The notes under the pieces: generated by a model
The model's input: only the letters and a program-made list of their open reading frames with translations
The model's database searches: none
What the model was told of the DNA's origin: nothing
Shown: positions 1 through 6,141 of the stretch, piece after piece
How positions within the stretch are numbered: the stretch's first letter is position 1
How the letters are laid out: every line of letters starts with the position of its first letter
Program-made: the position numbers and the translations under genes
Assembly (NCBI GenBank): GCA_903929895.1
Contig: CAIYWM010000989.1
Coordinates: forward strand, 1-6,141
DNA length: 6,141 bases
Direction of reading: 5' to 3'
From: an uncultured Alphaproteobacteria bacterium
GTDB lineage: Bacteria; Pseudomonadota; Alphaproteobacteria; Reyranellales; Reyranellaceae

Positions 1-197
1 AGGGAGAGTTCCGCGAGTGCGACGTCGGTCAGCTTGTAGGTCTGATTGTTGCCTTCGATGGTGATGACGGTCGAGCCGTTCACCTCGGCGATCGAGAAGC
101 TGTCCTTGGCCATCCAGCTGAAGTTGAGCGTGTCGAGGGCGGTGTCGAAATCGATCGCCGTGTTGGTGCCCCAGGCCCAGGTGATCGCGAAGGTATC
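1..197 (-). repeat. WGTN beta module, copy 2 (cut by the window edge)
   Basis: From about residue 1065 to the edge. The landmarks ITWAWGTNTAIDFD, LNFSW, GSTVITIEGNNQTYKL and ALAELS align with copy 1, 786 residues earlier. The DNA is also clearly related (compare 40-110 with 2398-2465). The end of the module is outside the window. Confidence 0.75.
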
Positions 198-3100
198 GGC
201 CCTTCCGTTGCCCACATGGCCCTGGTCAGCCTGGGGATCGTCATTGACGATGGTGCCGACGGCGGTCGCATCGGCGATGGAGGCGCCGCTGGCATTGGAG
301 AGCGTGACCGCGAAGGTCTCGTTCCCCTCGAGCACGGTGTCACCGCTGATATCCACATGCACCGTCTTCGTGGTTTCGCCCGCCGCGAAGGTGAGGGTGC
401 CGTTGGTGGCCACGTAGTCCGAGCCGGCAGTTGCCGTGCCGTTGGCGGTGGAATAGGCCACCGTCACGGGCCCCGAGGCGACCTTGTCGAGCGTCACGGT
501 TAACATGAAGTGGGCATGATCGCCATTGCCTTCCGCCACCGAGAGGTCGGCGATGGACAGGGCCGGCAGGACCGGGGCGCCGTCGTCGTCGATGATGGTG
601 CCGATGGCGGTGCCGTCGGCGATCTTTGCGCCGGCTGGATTGGAGAGGTTGACCGTGAAGGTCTCGTTGCCCTCGGCCAGCACGTCGCCCTTGATGTCCA
701 CATGGACCATCTTGGAGGTCTCGCCGGCGGCGAAGGTGACGGTGCCGCCCGAGGCGACATAGTCCGCACCGGCCGTGGCCGTGCCATTGGCGGTGGAATA
801 GGCCACCGTCACAGGCGCCGAGGCGGCCTTGTCGAGCGTCACGGTGAACATGAAATGGGCATGGTCGCCATTGCCTTCCGCCACCGAAAGGTCGGCGATG
901 GAGAGCGCGGGAAGCGCACCACCATCGTTCCCGGTCACGCCGTCGGTCGCCCCGGACGCCCCCGACACCGTGCCTCCGCCGGCAATCGGCAGATTGAAGT
1001 CGACGATCTGGGCGTTCGATACCTGCCCCATGCCGATCTTGCCGGACACGTCGTCTTCGCGGACCTGGGTGAAGGTGAACTCGAAATTGGCCGGGGAGAG
1101 GTCGGCCCGGGTGACGCCGAGCAGGACGAGCTTCTGGCCCGTGCTGAGATCTGCGATGACGACCCCTTCGGTGCTGTCGGTCATCGAGAGGTTTTCGCGG
1201 CTGCCATAGAACTTGAAGCTCACCACGTCGGTCGCAGGATCGAAGGCGACCCGGTCCACCTGCCCGACTTCATGGGAGCGCATGTAGACGGTGTCGGCAG
1301 TGAGCACCGGTCCGTTCTCCCAGGCGAGCGCGCCGCTCAGCGCCTCGCGCAGATGATTGTTGTCGATGAATTCGAAATTCTCCACCGAGAGGTCGGCAAG
1401 GCGGACGCCCTGCACGATCACCGTCTCGCCGCTCCAGGGGCTCCTGAAGCCGAAGCCCTGGGGCGTGTCGATCACAATGAAGGAATGGATGTTGGCGTTG
1501 CCGAGGTCGATCTTGTCGAGCGCCGGATTGAAGCCGACGATATCGGCGCCGCTCACGGAGTTGATGAGCCAGACCTTGCCGGTTCCGTTGCCCGGATCCT
1601 GCTGCGTGTCGTCGTCGGTGATCTGCCCCACCGCCGAGCCGTCGGCGATGGTTGCGCCGCTGGCGCCGGACAGGGTGAGCGAGAAGGTTTCATTCGCCTC
1701 CACCACGGTGTCGCCGTTGACGGCCACATGCACCATCTTCGAGGTCTCGCCGGCCACGAAGGTCAGCGTTCCGGTGAGAGCGGCATAGTCGGACCCTGCC
1801 GTCGCGGTGCCGTTGGCGGTGGCGTAGTTCACCGTCACGGGGCCGGTAGCCGCCTTGTCGAGCGTGACGACGAACATCAGTTCGGCGGTGCCTGAATCCC
1901 CTTCGCGCATTGCGACATCGCCCACCGAGAGCGCGGGCAATGTGGCCGCCGCATCGTCGTTGGTGAGGGTGCCGGTTGCCGAGCCGTCGGCGATGGTCGC
2001 GCCGGCGGCATTGGCGAGGCGGATGGTGAAGGCCTCGTTGCCCTCCGCGGCCGTATCGCCCTTGACCGTCACCTGGATGGTCTTCGACGTTTCCCCCGCG
2101 GCGAAGGTGAGGGTGCCGTTTGCGGCAACATAGTCGCTGCCGGACGTGGCGGTGCCGTCAGCCGTGGAATAGGCGACCGTGACCGGGCCGGCTGCCGCCG
2201 CGGACAGGGTCACGGTGAAGGTCATGAGCCTGGTGCCGGAGTTGCCCTCCTGCACCGAAACGTCGGCGATGGACAGGCTGGGTATCGCCGGCTCCGCTGC
2301 TTCGAAGGCGGCGACCCATTCCTGGACGGTGCCCGCGTCCTTCGCGCGGATATTGTCCATGCTCAGTTCGGCGAGCGTCACGCCGTCGAGTTTGTAAGTC
2401 TGGTTGTTGCCGGCGATCGTGATGACGACCGAGCCGGCCACCTCGGCGATTGAGAAATTATCCTTCTGGAACCAGCCGAAATCGAGCACGTCGAGGTCGG
2501 GGTCGAAGGCGAGGACCGTATTGGTGCCCCACATCCAGCTGATGGTGGTCACGGTGGTCGCACCGTCGCCACCTGTCTCTCCGCCGCCGCCCGTCTCTCC
2601 GCCGCCACCCGTCCCTCCGCCGGTAGAGCCGCCGTCCGCCTGGGTGCCGTCCCAGCCAGCGTAGTCGGAGACGACGCCGTCATCGTTGAAGTCGTCGTGC
2701 CAGAGTTCCTCGGCGAGGGAGAGTGTCTTGCCGGCTAGATGGGCGGCGATGAGGGTCGAATAGCTCGGCGTGTCGTAGGCGCCGAACTGCTGGATGTATT
2801 TGAGGATGGAGGTGCCGTACTCGTCGGCCGAGGCGCTGCCGTTGTTGAGAAGGTCCAGCGTGCCCCAGGCCCCCCGCAGGTGGGCGGCGGCAAGAATGCC
2901 GGTGAGGGTGAGCGTGACGGTGACGCTCTGCCCGTTGGTGTCCATATAGGTGCGCTGGGTACCGATCAGCGCGTCGAGGCTGGTGCCCTTGGCCTCGAGC
3001 CCGCTCTCGATAACGTTGAGGTTGTACCCGAAGGCATCGAGGATGATGGCTTCCTGGATGTCGGTCTTGAGCGTGGCGAAGCTGTCGACGCCGTTCTTGC

Positions 3101-3389
3101 CGGTGAAATGACCGGTCCACAGGTTGCCGGTATTGCCCTGATAATAGCCGAGGTCGATGAGCAGCGGCTCGCCGAACTGATAGCCGACGAAGCCCAGCGA
3201 ATTCACGGAGGTGTACTGCATGTCTTGCCAGGAGAGCTGGCCGGCCTGATAGGCGTTCCAGTTGGCATCGCCCACCCAGCTCCGGATCTGCCATTCGGTG
3301 ATCTGTCCCGAGACATAGCGATCGTAGTCGACACCCGATTCGAACGCCCGCAGCGCGTCCAGAAACTTCGTGAAAGTTCCGTTCGACAT
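1..3389 (-). CDS. Large modular Calx-beta surface/secreted protein, C-terminus beyond the window
   Basis: The frame is open for 1129 codons from the ATG at 3387-3389 to the left edge; repeat spacing stays in frame throughout. The start is supported by GGAGGGGG six bases upstream and an in-frame stop at 3408-3410. Residues about 1-210 form a domain with the motifs LGFVGYQFGE (65-74), WTG..TGK (91-98) and GILAAAHLRG (164-173). These resemble a lysozyme-like module I recall only vaguely, and I cannot name catalytic residues. An EF-hand-like loop (D233, N235, D237, G238) and a Gly-rich linker (253-276) follow. Next are a beta module with WGTN (279-359), Calx-beta domains at 370-479 and 485-594, a middle region with two diverged beta modules (about 605-690 and 701-805), Calx-beta domains at 827-936 and 942-1051, and a second WGTN module (from about 1065, cut by the edge). 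Calx-beta domains bind calcium in extracellular adhesins. No signal peptide and no GGxGxD RTX repeat is visible, so type I export is inferred only. It may instead be a carbohydrate-active enzyme whose further modules lie off-window. The family is not firmly recognised. Confidence 0.88.
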   Translation of the reverse strand, partial: MSNGTFTKFLDALRAFESGVDYDRYVSGQITEWQIRSWVGDANWNAYQAGQLSWQDMQYTSVNSLGFVGYQFGEPLLIDLGYYQGNTGNLWTGHFTGKNGVDSFATLKTDIQEAIILDAFGYNLNVIESGLEAKGTSLDALIGTQRTYMDTNGQSVTVTLTLTGILAAAHLRGAWGTLDLLNNGSASADEYGTSILKYIQQFGAYDTPSYSTLIAAHLAGKTLSLAEELWHDDFNDDGVVSDYAGWDGTQADGGSTGGGTGGGGETGGGGETGGDGATTVTTISWMWGTNTVLAFDPDLDVLDFGWFQKDNFSIAEVAGSVVITIAGNNQTYKLDGVTLAELSMDNIRAKDAGTVQEWVAAFEAAEPAIPSLSIADVSVQEGNSGTRLMTFTVTLSAAAAGPVTVAYSTADGTATSGSDYVAANGTLTFAAGETSKTIQVTVKGDTAAEGNEAFTIRLANAAGATIADGSATGTLTNDDAAATLPALSVGDVAMREGDSGTAELMFVVTLDKAATGPVTVNYATANGTATAGSDYAALTGTLTFVAGETSKMVHVAVNGDTVVEANETFSLTLSGASGATIADGSAVGQITDDDTQQDPGNGTGKVWLINSVSGADIVGFNPALDKIDLGNANIHSFIVIDTPQGFGFRSPWSGETVIVQGVRLADLSVENFEFIDNNHLREALSGALAWENGPVLTADTVYMRSHEVGQVDRVAFDPATDVVSFKFYGSRENLSMTDSTEGVVIADLSTGQKLVLLGVTRADLSPANFEFTFTQVREDDVSGKIGMGQVSNAQIVDFNLPIAGGGTVSGASGATDGVTGNDGGALPALSIADLSVAEGNGDHAHFMFTVTLDKAASAPVTVAYSTANGTATAGADYVASGGTVTFAAGETSKMVHVDIKGDVLAEGNETFTVNLSNPAGAKIADGTAIGTIIDDDGAPVLPALSIADLSVAEGNGDHAHFMLTVTLDKVASGPVTVAYSTANGTATAGSDYVATNGTLTFAAGETTKTVHVDISGDTVLEGNETFAVTLSNASGASIADATAVGTIVNDDPQADQGHVGNGRADTFAITWAWGTNTAIDFDTALDTLNFSWMAKDSFSIAEVNGSTVITIEGNNQTYKLTDVALAELS
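237..566 (-). repeat. Calx-beta repeat 4 (GDHAHF variant)
   Basis: Residues 942-1051, 110 residues, with the same EGNGDHAHF opening as repeat 3. Bases 436-566 differ from 781-911 at only about a dozen positions by hand count, so this copy arose by fairly recent tandem duplication or conversion. Confidence 0.9.
582..911 (-). repeat. Calx-beta repeat 3 (GDHAHF variant)
   Basis: Residues 827-936, 110 residues. The usual EGNSGT turn is replaced by EGNGDHAHF. The later landmarks ADYVASGGTVTF, EGNETF and IIDDD are normal. It pairs with repeat 4 at a period of 345 bases. Confidence 0.9.
1608..1937 (-). repeat. Calx-beta repeat 2
   Basis: Residues 485-594, 110 residues. It has EGDSG, GSDYAALTGTLTF, GDTVVEANETF and a closing ITDDD. 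It forms a tandem pair with repeat 1 and belongs to the ordinary EGxSG subtype. Confidence 0.9.
1953..2282 (-). repeat. Calx-beta repeat 1
   Basis: Residues 370-479 of the large protein, 110 residues. It shows the family pattern EGNSG, then SDYVAANGTLTFAAGE, GDTAAEGNEAF and a closing ATGTLTNDD. The DY and E/D positions are those expected to contact calcium. The next copy begins exactly 345 bases on, with a five-residue linker. Confidence 0.9.
2313..2555 (-). repeat. WGTN beta module, copy 1
   Basis: Residues 279-359. The landmarks are ISWMWGTNTVLAFDP, LDFGW, GSVVITIAGNNQTYKL, TLAELSMDNI and a final VQEW. It lies between the Gly-rich linker and the first Calx-beta pair. I recall similar modules in secreted alphaproteobacterial enzymes and adhesins, but I cannot name the family with confidence. 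Confidence 0.75.
2575..2621. repeat. 18-base tandem repeat in the Gly-rich linker
   Basis: Two 18-base units (2575-2592 and 2593-2610) differ at one base, and a partial, slightly diverged third follows to 2621. Each full unit encodes six residues of the GGGGET type on the minus strand. The array forms the flexible linker between the N-terminal domain and the first beta module. Confidence 0.7.
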
Positions 3390-3395
3390 GACTTG

Positions 3396-3403
3396 CCCCC
3401 TCC
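3396..3403 (-). promoter_or_regulatory. Strong Shine-Dalgarno for the large modular gene
   Basis: GGAGGGGG on the minus strand ends six bases before the ATG at 3389. It fixes the start of the large gene, and an in-frame TGA lies just upstream at 3408-3410. Confidence 0.8.
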
Positions 3404-3428
3404 GGCCTCAACGCAGGTACCGACCTCG

Positions 3429-3487
3429 CGATATCGTCGATATCGACGTGTGGTACTCCAATACCATAACCGTTCGATGTCGGACGG
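3429..3487. repeat. Cluster of three short dyads upstream of the large gene
   Basis: Three inverted repeats lie side by side. CGATATCG occurs twice, at 3429-3436 and 3438-3445, each copy self-palindromic and mirrored about T3437. TGGTA at 3451-3455 pairs with TACCA at 3462-3466. CCGTTCG at 3470-3476 pairs with CGGACGG at 3481-3487, with one G-T pair. They could be operators or 5' leader hairpins. No specific regulator is recognised. Confidence 0.45.
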
Positions 3488-3493
3488 TTCCAA
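3464..3493 (-). promoter_or_regulatory. Candidate promoter for the large modular gene
   Basis: On the minus strand TTGGAA (3488-3493) and TTATGG (3464-3469) are separated by 18 bases, a modest match to -35 and -10 boxes. It sits about 75 bases upstream of the start codon, in the only region where the large gene could have its own promoter after the grxD terminator. The -10 match is poor, and another sigma factor could be used. Confidence 0.3.
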
Positions 3494-3563
3494 GGCCTCA
3501 CTCAACCTGTGATATTCGAGTGACCCAATGGAGAGCGCAACGCTGGAGTGCGGCGCTCGAACG

Positions 3564-3593
3564 AAAACGGGGGCGCCTGAGCACCCCCGTTTC
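3564..3593 (-). terminator. Intrinsic terminator after grxD
   Basis: The arms AAACGGGGG (3565-3573) and CCCCCGTTT (3584-3592) form a perfect 9-bp stem. A mismatch, two more pairs and a CTGA tetraloop close it. Read on the minus strand, the right side runs into TTTTCG, a short U tract. It sits about 28 bases past the grxD stop and should end the purL-bolA-grxD transcript. This implies that the large downstream gene has its own promoter. The stem is nearly symmetric, so weak activity on the other strand is possible. Confidence 0.85.
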
Positions 3594-3620
3594 GACAAGA
3601 TCAGAACTGTGTGGCAGGTG

Positions 3621-3962
3621 TTACGCGGCTTCGGCCAGCGCCACGCCCTTTTCCTTGAAGACCTGCTCGAGTTCGCCGGTCTCGAACATCTCGCGGATGA
3701 TGTCGCAGCCGCCGATGAACTCGCCCTTCACGTAGAGCTGGGGGATCGTCGGCCACTGGCTGAATTCCTTGATGCCCTGGCGCAGTTCCGGATCGACGAG
3801 GATGTTGATGCCGTGGAACTTCACGCCGAGCTGGCTCAGCACGTCGACTACCGCGGCCGAGAAGCCGCACTGGGGAAACACGGGCGTTCCCTTCATGAAC
3901 AGCAGAACGTCGTTCTTGCCGATCTCGTCGCGGATACGCTCGAACACCTGGGGTTCGCTCAT
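3621..3962 (-). CDS. grxD: Monothiol glutaredoxin, CGFS type (Grx4/GrxD family)
   Basis: The 113-residue product has the full length of a single-domain CGFS glutaredoxin. The active-site CGFS lies at residues 32-35, preceded by the glutathione-contacting K24 (FMKGTP). The WPTIPQLYVKGEFIGGCDI block carries the cis-Pro TIP motif and the GGCD glutathione-binding motif. Proteins of this family do not mainly reduce disulfides. They bind a glutathione-ligated [2Fe-2S] cluster as a homodimer, or as a heterodimer with BolA proteins, and pass clusters to cytoplasmic acceptors. The start at 3962 has a GGAG element about seven bases upstream. The gene lies 55 bases downstream of the bolA-like gene, which fits physical pairing of the two products. 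An intrinsic terminator follows about 28 bases after the stop. Nothing looks broken. Confidence 0.96.
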   Translation of the reverse strand: MSEPQVFERIRDEIGKNDVLLFMKGTPVFPQCGFSAAVVDVLSQLGVKFHGINILVDPELRQGIKEFSQWPTIPQLYVKGEFIGGCDIIREMFETGELEQVFKEKGVALAEAA

Positions 3963-4017
3963 GATCGATCTCCGTAGAGCGCCACCAGGGGCGCGGGGTT
4001 GTCCGAATATAAGGCGT

Positions 4018-4254
4018 TCAGGGCCTGTGCGCCATGGTGGTCAGCTTGAGGGCATGGAGAACGCCCCCCATGCGGCCACCCAGGGCGCCATAGACCATCT
4101 GGTGCTGCTGGATCTTGGATTTTCCAGCGAAAGTCGGGGAAACAACCGTGGCGGCATAGTGGTCGCCATCGCCGGCGAGATCCTGGATCTCGACCTCGGC
4201 GTCGGGGATGCCTTCCTTGATCAGGCGGATGATGTCGTCGGCGTGCATCGGCAT
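4018..4254 (-). CDS. BolA-family protein (IbaG/BolA-like), glutaredoxin partner
   Basis: This 78-residue single-domain BolA protein has a short helix with an acidic segment, then DGDHYAATVVSPTFAGKS (28-45), the helix IQQHQMVYGAL, and the C-terminal LHALKLTT strand. The GDGDHY turn and the short length resemble the IbaG/YrbA branch more than long BolA. The histidine of the LHAL motif is the expected cluster ligand in BolA-Grx heterodimers, as known for the family. The function is cytoplasmic: modulation of the [2Fe-2S] cluster on the monothiol glutaredoxin encoded next. The ATG at 4254 is preferred because GAGAAGGA lies about seven bases upstream; a second Met at codon 3 is a possible alternative. 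It starts 22 bases after the purL stop, so translation is probably served by the same transcript. Confidence 0.94.
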   Translation of the reverse strand: MPMHADDIIRLIKEGIPDAEVEIQDLAGDGDHYAATVVSPTFAGKSKIQQHQMVYGALGGRMGGVLHALKLTTMAHRP

Positions 4255-4276
4255 GGGACGATCCTTCTCGTTGGCC

Positions 4277-6141
4277 TCAGGCGGCGCTGTTCATGTAGCC
4301 GGGGAGCCAGTTTTCGTGGGCGTCGCGCAACTCCTGGAGCGGCAGGGTGAGCAGCCCGTCGATCGAGATGTCCGGGCCGCCGGAATAGCCCAGCAGCACG
4401 GCGGGGACGCCCGCCTTGCGGGCAGCCTCGACGAGGGCGGGACCATCGTCGGTGGCGATCAGGTAGCGGCCCTGGTCCTCGCCATAGAGATAGGCGTGGG
4501 GGGCGACCTCGCTTGCCGGGACCTTGATGCAGGCGCCGGTGCCACCGGACAGGCACATCTCGGCAAGCGCCACGAGCAGGCCGCCGTCGGACAGGTCGTG
4601 GCAGGCATGGACGCGGCGGCCGACGATCTCGCCGCGCACGAAGTCGCCGTTGCGGCGCTCGACGGCGAGGTCGACCGGCGGCGGCGCGCCTTCCTCGCGG
4701 CCGTGCAGTTCGCGAAGGTAGATCGACTGGCCGAGCCAGCCCTTCGTCTCGCCGATCAGGATGATGCTCTGGCCTGCCTTTTTGAAAGCGACGGATGCAG
4801 ACTTATTCACATCGGCGATCACGCCAACGCCGCCAATCGATGGCGTAGGAAGAATGCCACGGCCCTGCGTCTCATTGTAGAGCGAGACATTGCCCGACAC
4901 GATGGGGAAATCCAGCGCGCGTGCGGCTTCGCCAATGCCCTCAAGGCAGCCGACGAATTGGCCCATATATTCGGGCTTTTCGGGATTGCCGAAATTCAGA
5001 TTGTCGGTGAGCGCCAGCGGCAGCGCGCCGCTCGCCGTAATATTGCGCCAGGCCTCCGCCACAGCCTGCTTGCCGCCCTCGACAGGATCGGCCTCGCAAT
5101 AGCGCTGCGTGACATCTGTTGTCAGGGCGAGGCCTTTCGGCCCATCGCCAATGCGGATCACGCCGGCATCGCCGCCGGGCTGCTGCACGCTATTGCCGAG
5201 GATGAGATGATCATATTGTTCCCAGACCCAGCGCTTGGAGCAGAGATCGGGCGTTCCCAACAGATGCACGAGCGCATCGGCATTCGATTTGGGCGGCGTC
5301 ACGGAAGACGCTTCGATCACCGGCTTTTTCGGTGTCGGCACATGCGGACGATCGTAGAGTGGCGCTTCGTCGCCAAGCTCCATGATCGGCAGATCGGCTT
5401 CGATCTTGCCCTTGTGCTTGATGACAAAACGCTTCGTGTCCGTCGTCTTGCCGATGATCGCGAAATCGAGACCCCATTTGATGAAGATCGCTTCGGCCTC
5501 GGCTTCCTTTGCAGGATCGAGCACCATGAGCATGCGCTCCTGGCTTTCCGACAGCATCATCTCATAAGCGCTCATGCCTTCTTCGCGGCACGGGACTTTG
5601 TCGAGATCGAGCTCAATGCCGAGCCCGCCCTTCGCGCCCATTTCAACGGCAGACGAAGTGAGACCTGCAGCACCCATATCCTGAATGGCGATGACGCAGC
5701 CCTTGGCCATGATTTCGAGACATGCTTCGAGCAGCAGCTTCTCCGAGAAAGGATCGCCAACCTGCACGGTCGGGCGCTTCTCTTCTGCATCGGCCTCGAA
5801 AGAAGCGGAGGCCATGGTCGCACCATGAATGCCATCGCGCCCCGTTTTTGAGCCGAGATAGACAATCGGGCGGCCGATGCCGGTCGCCTTGGCGTAGAAA
5901 ATCTCATCCGATTTGGCGAGACCGACCGCCATGGCATTGACGAGAATATTGCCGTCATAACGCGTGTGAAAATTCACCGAACCGCGGACCGTCGGCACGC
6001 CAAAAGAATTTCCGTAGCCGCCAATGCCCGCAACAACGCCGGACACAAGATGGCGCGTCTTGGCATGTTCGGGCGCACCGAAGCGCAACAGGTTCAGGCA
6101 AGCGATGGGGCGCGCACCCATGGTGAAGACATCGCGCAAAA
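4277..6141 (-). CDS. purL: Phosphoribosylformylglycinamidine synthase subunit PurL, N-terminus beyond the window
   Basis: About 620 C-terminal residues are visible. Small-type PurL is usually around 730-740 residues, so roughly 115-120 are missing at the right edge; the Met at 6139 is internal. The enzyme converts FGAR, ATP and glutamine-derived ammonia to FGAM in purine synthesis, working with PurQ and PurS. Counting from that Met, family motifs include [17 protein letters not shown] (47-63), [15 protein letters not shown] (100-114), [10 protein letters not shown] (127-136), ESQERM (198-203), [10 protein letters not shown] (377-386), [10 protein letters not shown] (415-424) and [10 protein letters not shown] near 522. 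These span the paired AIRS/PurM-like domains. The frame is intact to the TGA at 4277-4279. The last 155 or so codons are far more GC-rich than the rest, a sign of mosaic origin. The catalytic His region lies upstream of the window and cannot be checked. Confidence 0.97.
   Translation of the reverse strand, partial: LRDVFTMGARPIACLNLLRFGAPEHAKTRHLVSGVVAGIGGYGNSFGVPTVRGSVNFHTRYDGNILVNAMAVGLAKSDEIFYAKATGIGRPIVYLGSKTGRDGIHGATMASASFEADAEEKRPTVQVGDPFSEKLLLEACLEIMAKGCVIAIQDMGAAGLTSSAVEMGAKGGLGIELDLDKVPCREEGMSAYEMMLSESQERMLMVLDPAKEAEAEAIFIKWGLDFAIIGKTTDTKRFVIKHKGKIEADLPIMELGDEAPLYDRPHVPTPKKPVIEASSVTPPKSNADALVHLLGTPDLCSKRWVWEQYDHLILGNSVQQPGGDAGVIRIGDGPKGLALTTDVTQRYCEADPVEGGKQAVAEAWRNITASGALPLALTDNLNFGNPEKPEYMGQFVGCLEGIGEAARALDFPIVSGNVSLYNETQGRGILPTPSIGGVGVIADVNKSASVAFKKAGQSIILIGETKGWLGQSIYLRELHGREEGAPPPVDLAVERRNGDFVRGEIVGRRVHACHDLSDGGLLVALAEMCLSGGTGACIKVPASEVAPHAYLYGEDQGRYLIATDDGPALVEAARKAGVPAVLLGYSGGPDISIDGLLTLPLQELRDAHENWLPGYMNSAA

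Noticed and set aside
237..911. Regular 345-base repeats as a possible CRISPR or satellite array
   Set aside because: The repeats are in-frame protein domains with no spacer-repeat structure.
510..1895. A 461-codon plus-strand open frame with repeated His/Gly/Arg-rich segments
   Set aside because: It lies antisense to the Calx-beta domains, its repeats mirror the 345-base repeats of the real gene, its composition is typical of a GC-rich shadow, and no ribosome site or domain is seen.
1..3389. RTX nonapeptide repeats as proof of type I secretion
   Set aside because: No GGxGxDxxx array is visible. GNGRADTF near residue 1060 is only a faint resemblance, so secretion type stays an inference.
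2680..3501. A 273-codon minus-strand frame rich in Arg, His and Pro
   Set aside because: It overlaps the large gene in a different frame, has a low-complexity basic composition, and the competing frame carries real motifs and a strong ribosome site.
2739..3512. A 257-codon plus-strand frame
   Set aside because: It is a shadow of the N-terminal domain of the large gene and has no recognisable domain.
3963..4034. TATATT (4006-4011, minus strand) as a promoter for grxD alone
   Set aside because: No acceptable -35 box is found at the right distance, and the short gap fits co-transcription with the bolA-like gene.
4208..5851. A 547-codon plus-strand open frame
   Set aside because: It is antisense to most of purL and part of the bolA-like gene, whose families are certain. 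Long antisense frames are common opposite GC-rich genes.

Overview
The window reads almost entirely on the minus strand. The tight order purL, then a small bolA-family gene, then a CGFS monothiol glutaredoxin gene, together with GC-rich codons and the style of the PurL sequence, points to an alphaproteobacterium, most likely Hyphomicrobiales (Rhizobiales). The order assignment is an inference. It rests on recalled gene order and sequence style, not on a search.

From right to left, which is the direction of transcription, the window holds four genes. First is the 3' five-sixths of purL (right edge to 4277). Then come a bolA/ibaG-like gene (4254-4018) and grxD (3962-3621), followed by a clear intrinsic terminator (about 3564-3593). 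After a 231-base intergenic region rich in short palindromes, a very large modular gene starts at 3389 and runs open off the left edge. It shows 1129 codons with no stop.

The purL-bolA-grxD block is conserved housekeeping: de novo purine synthesis plus a BolA-glutaredoxin pair of the kind that binds and traffics [2Fe-2S] clusters. The gaps (22 and 55 bases) suggest co-transcription. PurL is intact in frame, but it changes abruptly in base composition near 4741-4770. The last roughly 155 codons are about 72% GC, whereas the rest is about 57%, which suggests a recombination mosaic.

The large gene is the accessory item and the most interesting one. Its product has an unusual N-terminal domain of about 200 residues, perhaps lysozyme-like, followed by an EF-hand-like calcium loop and a Gly-rich linker. 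After the linker come a 'WGTN' beta module, two Calx-beta domains, a long middle region with two diverged relatives of the beta module, two more Calx-beta domains, and a second WGTN module cut by the window edge. No signal peptide is visible. A secreted or cell-surface adhesin-like or carbohydrate-active protein exported by a type I system is the likeliest reading, but the C-terminus that would decide this lies outside the window.

No tRNA, rRNA, CRISPR array, insertion sequence or integrase was seen.
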